Positions 1-4,612 of a DNA stretch of 6,443 nucleotides are shown one piece after another. The position numbers and the translations under genes were made by a program. The stretch comes from JAQBYK01 sp964499425 (lineage in GTDB: Bacteria > Patescibacteriota > Gracilibacteria > UBA1369 > LOWO2-01-FULL-3). Under the pieces are notes generated by a model. It searched no databases. It was not told the origin of the DNA and worked only from the letters and a program-made list of their open reading frames with translations. Numbering within the stretch: the stretch's first letter is position 1; each line of letters starts with the position of its first letter. The DNA lies in contig CAZCLD010000060.1 of the NCBI GenBank assembly GCA_964499425.1, positions 1-6,443 on the forward strand, in the 5' to 3' direction.

Positions 1-216
1 AACACCTGATAGAATTTCGACCTTATCCTTTTCGCGGCGGGTTGTTGAAATTTTGGATCCTTTTGCGGGTTGTCTGCGGTTTACTGCCTTTTGAATATCT
101 TTTTCACTGATTTTGAGTTTTGGTGGGCATCCGTCTATTACTACGCCTGTTGCAGGTCCGTGGGACTCGCCCCAGGTTGTAATACGAAAAATTGTACCAA
201 AAGAATTTCCTGCCAT
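1..216 (-). CDS. aroC: Chorismate synthase, N-terminal 72 residues (cut by window edge)
   Basis: Chorismate synthase converts 5-enolpyruvylshikimate-3-phosphate to chorismate, the last step of the shikimate pathway, using reduced FMN in the cytoplasm. The reading frame is open from an ATG at 216 to the left edge and begins MAGNSFGTIFRITTWGESHG, the typical family start. The GESHG motif at residues 16-20 and the following VVIDGCPP (25-32) match the family's first signature region; residue 23 is Thr where the signature usually has an aliphatic residue. An NRRQP stretch (47-51) and a basic STTRREKDKVEILSG segment near the edge also fit the family. Only about a fifth of the usual 350-390 residues is visible. 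It lies 39 bases after rpmE on the same strand, so it is probably the last visible gene of the gyrA unit. No good Shine-Dalgarno site precedes it: an AAGG lies about 14 bases upstream, too far to be convincing, and a TATATT sits 6 bases before the ATG. Confidence 0.93.
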   Translation of the reverse strand, partial: MAGNSFGTIFRITTWGESHGPATGVVIDGCPPKLKISEKDIQKAVNRRQPAKGSKISTTRREKDKVEILSGV

Positions 217-255
217 GGACTTAATATATACCTTTTTAAAGGGAAAAACGAGAGT

Positions 256-591
256 TTATTCTTCTTTCTTTTTTGGAGCTTTTTTAGCCTTTTTCTCCTC
301 TTTTTCTTCAACTACTTCTTCTTTAACCTCAGCTTTCTCCTCTTTTTCCTCTTCCTTCACTTTTTCAACACTTTTTTCTGCTGCGGCCTGTGCTTTTTTC
401 ATTTTTGCCATAAATTTGTCGACTCGTCCGGAAGTATCTACTAACTTTTGTTTACCTGTGTAGAAAGGATGACAATTTGAGCAAATTTCAGTTTTGAAAT
501 CTTTATCAATAGTTGATCCTGCGACGAAAGTTGCTCCGCAGGCGCAAGTGAACTTGATCTCTTTGTACTTAGGATGAATGTCTGTCTTCAT
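256..591 (-). CDS. rpmE: Ribosomal protein bL31, zinc-binding form with long charged C-terminal tail
   Basis: bL31 is a large-subunit ribosomal protein that helps bridge the two subunits near the central protuberance. The first 60 residues carry the family pattern: MKTDIHPKY at the start, cysteines at 16 and 18 (CAC), then 37 and 40 (CSNCHPFYTGKQK). These four cysteines are the zinc ligands of the C+ type. TSGRVDKF (53-60) closes the conserved part. Residues 61-111 are an extra tail of alternating Lys/Glu blocks with Ala, ending KKAPKKKEE; typical bL31 proteins are about 65-90 residues. The ATG starts 2 bases after the TAA of the upstream surface-protein gene, so translation is probably coupled. 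An AAGGAAG lies 13 bases upstream of the start (611-605), rather far for a normal Shine-Dalgarno site. The first 60 residues are a secure match; the function of the tail is unknown. Confidence 0.96.
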   Translation of the reverse strand: MKTDIHPKYKEIKFTCACGATFVAGSTIDKDFKTEICSNCHPFYTGKQKLVDTSGRVDKFMAKMKKAQAAAEKSVEKVKEEEKEEKAEVKEEVVEEKEEKKAKKAPKKKEE

Positions 592-593
592 GA

Positions 594-1823
594 TTAATTC
601 TTAGCTTCCTTATTTTTGGCTTCGGCAATGTACTTTAAATAGATGATCATTGCAAGACCAATTAGTATTAGGATTAGGATTAATTGTGTGTAGAGGCTGA
701 TATTCAGCACGCTCACTTGAAATTCTCTTGAGCGGGATTCGCCGCTGTCGTCTGTTACTGTTAATTTTACTGTGTGATCGCCAAGCTCTCTGAAGATATG
801 TTTGAGAGAATTCCCTTCTCTTACAGGTCTGCCATCGATTTCCCATTCATAACTCACAATGCTTCCGTCTTCGTCAAATGAAGGACTGGCATCGAAGGTG
901 AATTCTTCCAAAAAATCCAGGGTAAGATCTTCATCTGTCAGCTCAATCACTGGACCTTTGTTTAAGGGGAATTCATCTGCTTCATCTCTGATGCCATCGT
1001 TGTCATCATCTATGTCAGTATTGTTCCCGATTAGATCTTTGTCAGTATCTATCTGTTCGGTTGGGTCAATGGGAAAGGCGTCTTCGTTATCATTTACACC
1101 GTCGTCATCGCTATCTTTTTTCAAAGGATTTAACCCTGTGTTATCTTCTTCGATGTCGCTGATTGTATCTCCATCATCATCTTTGTCGGCGATGTTTCCG
1201 ATGCCGTCTGAGTCTGTGTCGAGTGTCTCATTTGGATCCAGGGGGAGATCGTCTGATTCGTCGGGAACTCCGTCGTTGTCATCATCATCATCGAGGTTGT
1301 CTCCAGTGCCGTCACCATCTGTATCGTATTGTTCATTAGCATTGAGGGGATAGGCATCATTTTCGTCAATTACACCATCGTTATCATCGTCGGGATCTGA
1401 GGTGTTTGGATCACCGTCGTGATCTGTGTCTTGGACAACGTAAATATCCGTTACGACCCAATTATTACTTGGATCATCGATTTCTGTCACCCAGGGGAAT
1501 ATTTTTGCAGCGATCTTGTGTGATCCGAAAGATGGATACCAATCTACGAAAACACCGTCACTATTTCCTGAGAAAATTGAAATGACTTGGTCTGATCCGA
1601 TTTGATTGTCATTGTCGAAAAATCTGACAACACCCAAGAGATCTTTCGTACTGTTGTTTTTTGTCGTGGCGTATATTCGGATAGACTGTCCTTCAAGAAA
1701 ATTTCCAGTCGAAAAACTTAGGTCTGCACTGTTTATTGATATGTCCCCGTCGTATGCCTGTGCGCTCAAGCTTAGGGCCATGAGAGTCGTGGCACTGACT
1801 ATTAGTGTTATGAGTTTTCTCAT
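594..1823 (-). CDS. Exported, membrane-anchored protein with TSP3 calcium-binding repeats and a PKD domain
   Basis: This 409-residue protein has the layout of a cell-surface protein; its exact role is not recognised. Residues 1-23 are a signal peptide (MRK basic start, hydrophobic core, AQA before a likely cut at 23/24). Residues about 25-130 look like a beta-sandwich resembling CARDB-type domains (SADLSFSTGNFLEGQSIRI, then VRFFDNDNQIGSD). Residues 132-287 are acidic thrombospondin type 3 repeats of the DxDxDG form, which bind calcium in known proteins. Residues about 290-373 fit a PKD domain (FDASPSFDEDGSIVSYEWEIDG, then HIFRELGDHTVKLTVTDDSG). A hydrophobic helix at about 377-397 is followed by a short tail ending in EAKNKEAKN, a small direct repeat. 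The expected topology is a long extracellular stalk with one C-terminal membrane anchor. The start is one base after the gyrA TAA and has no Shine-Dalgarno site, so it probably depends on translation of gyrA. Adhesion or envelope structure are reasonable guesses only. Confidence 0.88.
   Translation of the reverse strand: MRKLITLIVSATTLMALSLSAQAYDGDISINSADLSFSTGNFLEGQSIRIYATTKNNSTKDLLGVVRFFDNDNQIGSDQVISIFSGNSDGVFVDWYPSFGSHKIAAKIFPWVTEIDDPSNNWVVTDIYVVQDTDHDGDPNTSDPDDDNDGVIDENDAYPLNANEQYDTDGDGTGDNLDDDDDNDGVPDESDDLPLDPNETLDTDSDGIGNIADKDDDGDTISDIEEDNTGLNPLKKDSDDDGVNDNEDAFPIDPTEQIDTDKDLIGNNTDIDDDNDGIRDEADEFPLNKGPVIELTDEDLTLDFLEEFTFDASPSFDEDGSIVSYEWEIDGRPVREGNSLKHIFRELGDHTVKLTVTDDSGESRSREFQVSVLNISLYTQLILILILIGLAMIIYLKYIAEAKNKEAKN
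963..1430 (-). repeat. TSP3 repeat array, mostly 35-residue (105-base) period
   Basis: Within the surface protein, the repeat start motif recurs at residues 132 (DTDHDG), 167 (DTDGDG), 202 (DTDSDG), 237 (DSDDDG) and 259 (DTDKDL). The spacings are 35, 35, 35 and 22 residues. Most units also contain a second acidic loop (for example DDDNDG) and a PLxxNE or PIDPTEQ turn. The last unit follows a shortened one, and its first loop has Leu in place of the Gly. The repeats are diverged at the DNA level, so this is an old protein repeat and not a recent tandem duplication. Confidence 0.85.
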
Positions 1824-1824
1824 A

Positions 1825-4461
1825 TTAAGCAGGTGTTTTTTCTGCTAGTTTGGTTTGTTTAGCCTGTTTAGCCTTCTTTTTTGGCTTAGCAGCTTTTTTC
1901 CCTTCCTTTTGTTGCTGCTCTTGTTCGATTTCTTTCTCTTGGACATGTTCGATAAGAGAAATAGAGGCGACTTTATCGTTAGGCTTCATTCTCATGAGAT
2001 ATACGCCTTGAGTTGCGCGACCTTGAGAAGGAATTTGGCTTGAGTGAAGCCTAATTACTTGTCCTGATTTTGACATTATGATGAGATCTGCGTCGGTATT
2101 ACTACTAAGTACTTTGGCACCTACTACTTTCCCTGTTTTAGTTGTGATTTGTGCTGTTTTTACACCTGAGCCACCTCTAGTTTGGAAACGATAGTCTTTA
2201 ACTTTTGTCATTTTTCCTAGACCGTTGCCCATTATTACTAGTACTTCTGCTGTTTCTTTGTCTTTTACTATATCCATTTCTACTACTTGATCACCTGGTT
2301 TTAGTTTCATGCCTCTTACTCCAATTGACGCTCGGCCCATTGGTCTTGCATCTTTTTCATTGAAACGAATGCACTTTCCTTCTCGACTTATTAAGACTAC
2401 TTCGTCTAATTCGCTACATTCTCTGACCCATTCCAGGGAATCTCCTTGTCTGAGCTTGATTGCTATGAGGCCACTTTTTCTAACATTTTTGAAGTCCTCT
2501 ACCTTGGTTTTTTTGATGGTCCCTTTGCTAGTTGCCATAAAGAGATATTGTTCAGTAAAGGTTTCCCCGGTCTTTAGAATTGCAGTTACAATTTCTCCTT
2601 CTTGTAATTGAAGAAGATTTACTATTGCTTGTCCTTTTGCTTGTCTTGAGGCTTTTGGTATTTCGAAAACTGGCAATTTAAATACTCTTCCTTGATTTGT
2701 GAAATATAGAAGTTCATCGTGATTGAAGGCGTATTTGATCAGTTTGATTTCGTCTTCTTCTTTTGTCGTGCCTCCGATTATGCCTTTACCTCCACGTTTT
2801 TGAGATGTGAAGCTGGAAACTGGGATGCGTTTTATGTAATTTTCTTTGGTTAGCATTACCATTACTGGAGCGTTTGGGATTGTATCTTTTTGGGTGAAGC
2901 TACCGATAGCGTTGGGGATCACCTGAGTTCTTCGTTCATCACCGTATTTTTCTTTAACTTCCGCAAATTCATCCTGCATTATTTTTAGGATTTTGGCTTT
3001 GGATGAAAGAATTCCTTCAAAGTTTGAAATTAGAGCTAATTTATCTGCTAATTCGTCTTCAATTTTTTGTCTTTCAAGTCCAGCAAGGGTTTGAAGTCTC
3101 ATATCTAGAATAGCTTTCCCTTGTAACTCAGTTAGTTTGAATTTTTTTATTAATTTCTCTAGCGCTTCTTCCTTGTCAGCCGATTTTTTAATTGTTTTTA
3201 TGACTTCATCAATGTTGTCGATTGCGATTTTTAGTCCTTCCAAAATGTGTGCTCTTGCCTGAGCCATTTTCAGCAAATATTCGGTACGTTTTGTTATGAC
3301 GACTTTTCGATGAGTAATGAAGTGATCCAAGACTTGTTTTAGGTCAAGTAGATGAGGTTGGATTTCATCAACTAGTGCTATCATGTTCATGTTGAACGAA
3401 GTCTGGAGCTGAGTGTATTTGAACAACTGATTCAGGATTTTTTTAGGGTAGCTGTCTTTCTTGAGTTCGATTACGACGCGGATGCCATCCTTGTTGGATT
3501 CATCACGAATATCCGTGATGCCAGTGAGCTTTTTGTCCCTAACTAGGTCTGCAATTTTAGTGATCAGATTGGATTTATTTACCTGATATGGGATCTCTGA
3601 AACTATGATGCTAAATTTCTTTCCTTTCTTTTCAACAATCTCTGTCTTAGCTCTACACACCATTCCTCCTCTTCCAGTAGAGTAGGCGGTTGTTATGTCT
3701 TCGTTATTGTATATTAGCCCACCTGTTGGGAAATCTGGCCCTTTTATAAATTCCATTAATTCTTCAATGCTTGCTTCAGGATTCTCAGATAAGTGCATGA
3801 GCCCATCAATCAATTCTCCTAGGTTGTGTGGAGGAATAGATGTTGCCATTCCTACGGCTATACCGGTTGTCCCATTTAGAAGAAGCTGAGGGAGTTTAGT
3901 TGGAAGGACAGTTGGTTCTTTGTAACGACCATCGTAATTGTCTCTCCAGCTTACTGTTTCTTTTTCGATATCTTCGAGCAATTCATCCGAAATTTTTTCC
4001 ATTTTTGCTTCTGTATAACGCATGGCTGCGGGACTGTCGCCGTCAATAGACCCAAAATTCCCCTGTCCTCTCACTAATTCGTATCTCATTGCAAAATCTT
4101 GTGCCATCCTGACCATGGAATCATAAACTGCGCTATCTCCGTGAGGATGATATTTTGCTAAAACTTCACCAACAACTGCTGCAGATTTGCGGAATGATGC
4201 GCTTGATTTTAAACCCATTTCGTTCATTGCATGGAGGATGCGTCTGTGCACTGGTTTTAGCCCATCTCTTACGTCTGGTAATGCACGAGAGACTATAACG
4301 CTCATAGCATATTCCAAATACGAATCTTCCATTTCGCTTGATATATTCTTGTTTTGAAGATTTCCTTTGGTTGGATTATCAAATAACTCTAAATTTTCGG
4401 GTGCTTTTTTTTCTTTCTTATTGGCTTTTTTCTTCTTAGGGTCATTATCTTTCGTTGCCAT
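1825..4461 (-). CDS. gyrA: DNA gyrase subunit A
   Basis: GyrA is the DNA-cutting and religating subunit of gyrase, which with GyrB introduces negative supercoils using ATP. The 878-residue product has the complete family layout. The core begins near residue 44 (MEDSYLEYAMSVIVSRALPDVRDG). The catalytic tyrosine is Y149 in AAMRYTEAKM, preceded by the arginine R148. The quinolone region reads HPHGDSAVYD, with S110 and D114 equivalent to E. coli S83 and D87, so the usual resistance changes are absent. The GyrA box is QKRGGKG (554-560), one conservative change from QRRGGKG; this marks gyrase and argues against topoisomerase IV. Related box-like loops at about 605, 659, 708, 761 and 812 fit the six blades of the C-terminal pinwheel. 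Lysine-rich tails at residues 1-20 and 851-878 are extra. No Shine-Dalgarno site precedes the ATG; a small leader ORF lies just upstream. M44 is a less likely alternative start. Confidence 0.98.
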   Translation of the reverse strand: MATKDNDPKKKKANKKEKKAPENLELFDNPTKGNLQNKNISSEMEDSYLEYAMSVIVSRALPDVRDGLKPVHRRILHAMNEMGLKSSASFRKSAAVVGEVLAKYHPHGDSAVYDSMVRMAQDFAMRYELVRGQGNFGSIDGDSPAAMRYTEAKMEKISDELLEDIEKETVSWRDNYDGRYKEPTVLPTKLPQLLLNGTTGIAVGMATSIPPHNLGELIDGLMHLSENPEASIEELMEFIKGPDFPTGGLIYNNEDITTAYSTGRGGMVCRAKTEIVEKKGKKFSIIVSEIPYQVNKSNLITKIADLVRDKKLTGITDIRDESNKDGIRVVIELKKDSYPKKILNQLFKYTQLQTSFNMNMIALVDEIQPHLLDLKQVLDHFITHRKVVITKRTEYLLKMAQARAHILEGLKIAIDNIDEVIKTIKKSADKEEALEKLIKKFKLTELQGKAILDMRLQTLAGLERQKIEDELADKLALISNFEGILSSKAKILKIMQDEFAEVKEKYGDERRTQVIPNAIGSFTQKDTIPNAPVMVMLTKENYIKRIPVSSFTSQKRGGKGIIGGTTKEEDEIKLIKYAFNHDELLYFTNQGRVFKLPVFEIPKASRQAKGQAIVNLLQLQEGEIVTAILKTGETFTEQYLFMATSKGTIKKTKVEDFKNVRKSGLIAIKLRQGDSLEWVRECSELDEVVLISREGKCIRFNEKDARPMGRASIGVRGMKLKPGDQVVEMDIVKDKETAEVLVIMGNGLGKMTKVKDYRFQTRGGSGVKTAQITTKTGKVVGAKVLSSNTDADLIIMSKSGQVIRLHSSQIPSQGRATQGVYLMRMKPNDKVASISLIEHVQEKEIEQEQQQKEGKKAAKPKKKAKQAKQTKLAEKTPA

Positions 4462-4473
4462 ATTTAGGGGGAA

Positions 4474-4503
4474 TTAATGTTTTGTGTGAGCGAATACTAG
4501 CAT
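4474..4503 (-). CDS. Possible 9-residue leader peptide upstream of gyrA
   Basis: A tiny ORF reads MLVFAHTKH and ends in TAA, 12 bases before the gyrA ATG and in the same frame. Its ATG is preceded by GGAGGAA (4515-4509) with a 5-base gap, the strongest ribosome binding site seen in the window. The gyrA start lacks any such site. Ribosomes loading here could end at the TAA and restart on gyrA. Alternatively the TAA is a mutation or sequencing error and gyrA originally started here. The peptide shows no run of a single amino acid typical of classical attenuators. Translation is inferred only from the Shine-Dalgarno site and spacing. Confidence 0.4.
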   Translation of the reverse strand: MLVFAHTKH

Positions 4504-4508
4504 AAATA

Positions 4509-4515
4509 TTCCTCC
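4509..4515 (-). promoter_or_regulatory. Strong Shine-Dalgarno site of the gyrA leader
   Basis: The minus strand reads GGAGGAA, then TATTT, then ATG at 4503. This is a near-ideal match to the anti-Shine-Dalgarno sequence at good spacing. It serves the small leader ORF and lies 47 bases from the annotated gyrA ATG, too far to serve that start directly unless the mRNA folds or translation is coupled. Confidence 0.65.
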
Positions 4516-4540
4516 GAATACAGGTGAATTAAGGGGTAAA

Positions 4541-4571
4541 ACTATACCAATGACCTTGTTGAATTATTGAA
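4541..4571 (-). promoter_or_regulatory. Candidate promoter for the gyrA operon (extended -10)
   Basis: On the minus strand TATAGT (4546-4541) is preceded by TGG, giving an extended -10 of the form TGnTATAGT. The -35 side is weak: TTCAAT (4571-4566) at a 19-base gap, or CAATAA at 17. Transcription would start near 4534, leaving about 30 bases before the leader ATG, which contains the GGAGGAA site. It overlaps the opposite promoter of the VirB4-like gene. Confidence 0.45.
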
Positions 4572-4584
4572 TTTCTGGTAGAAT
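4556..4584 (+). promoter_or_regulatory. Candidate promoter for the VirB4-like gene (extended -10)
   Basis: TAGAAT (4579-4584) is preceded by TGG, again an extended -10, and TTGTTG (4556-4561) lies 17 bases upstream as a partial -35. The start would be near 4591, leaving a leader of about 22 bases before the ATG at 4613. The ribosome binding site in that leader is weak (AGAGA at 4602-4606). Confidence 0.45.
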
Positions 4585-4598
4585 ATCTAGATTGAATT
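4559..4598. repeat. Three direct copies of TTGAATT between the divergent genes
   Basis: TTGAATT occurs at 4559-4565, 4567-4573 and 4592-4598. The last two lie within a shared 9-base ATTGAATTT. The first two overlap the -35 side of both candidate promoters and the third is near the predicted rightward start. They could be binding sites for a regulator, but short AT-rich words recur by chance in such DNA. Confidence 0.25.
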
Positions 4599-4612
4599 TT
4601 TAGAGATCTCAT

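Noticed and set aside
217..255. Possible terminator between rpmE and aroC (CCTT, TAAA, AAGG hairpin)
   Set aside because: The stem is only 4 base pairs, and no T-run follows it on the minus strand. Too weak to call.
70..463. Two overlapping Phe/Ser-rich plus-strand ORFs
   Set aside because: They lie antisense to the Lys/Glu-rich rpmE tail and the aroC start, whose AAG/GAA codons produce TTC/CTT runs on the other strand. They are not real genes.
859..1353. Serine-rich plus-strand ORF of 164 residues
   Set aside because: It is the antisense image of the acidic TSP3 repeats: GAT/GAC codons read backwards give Ser-rich protein. No ribosome binding site or family match.
4603..4610. Palindrome GAGATCTC just before the VirB4-like start
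   Set aside because: An 8-base palindrome is common by chance. It may affect access to the start codon, but no partner copy was seen to support an operator.
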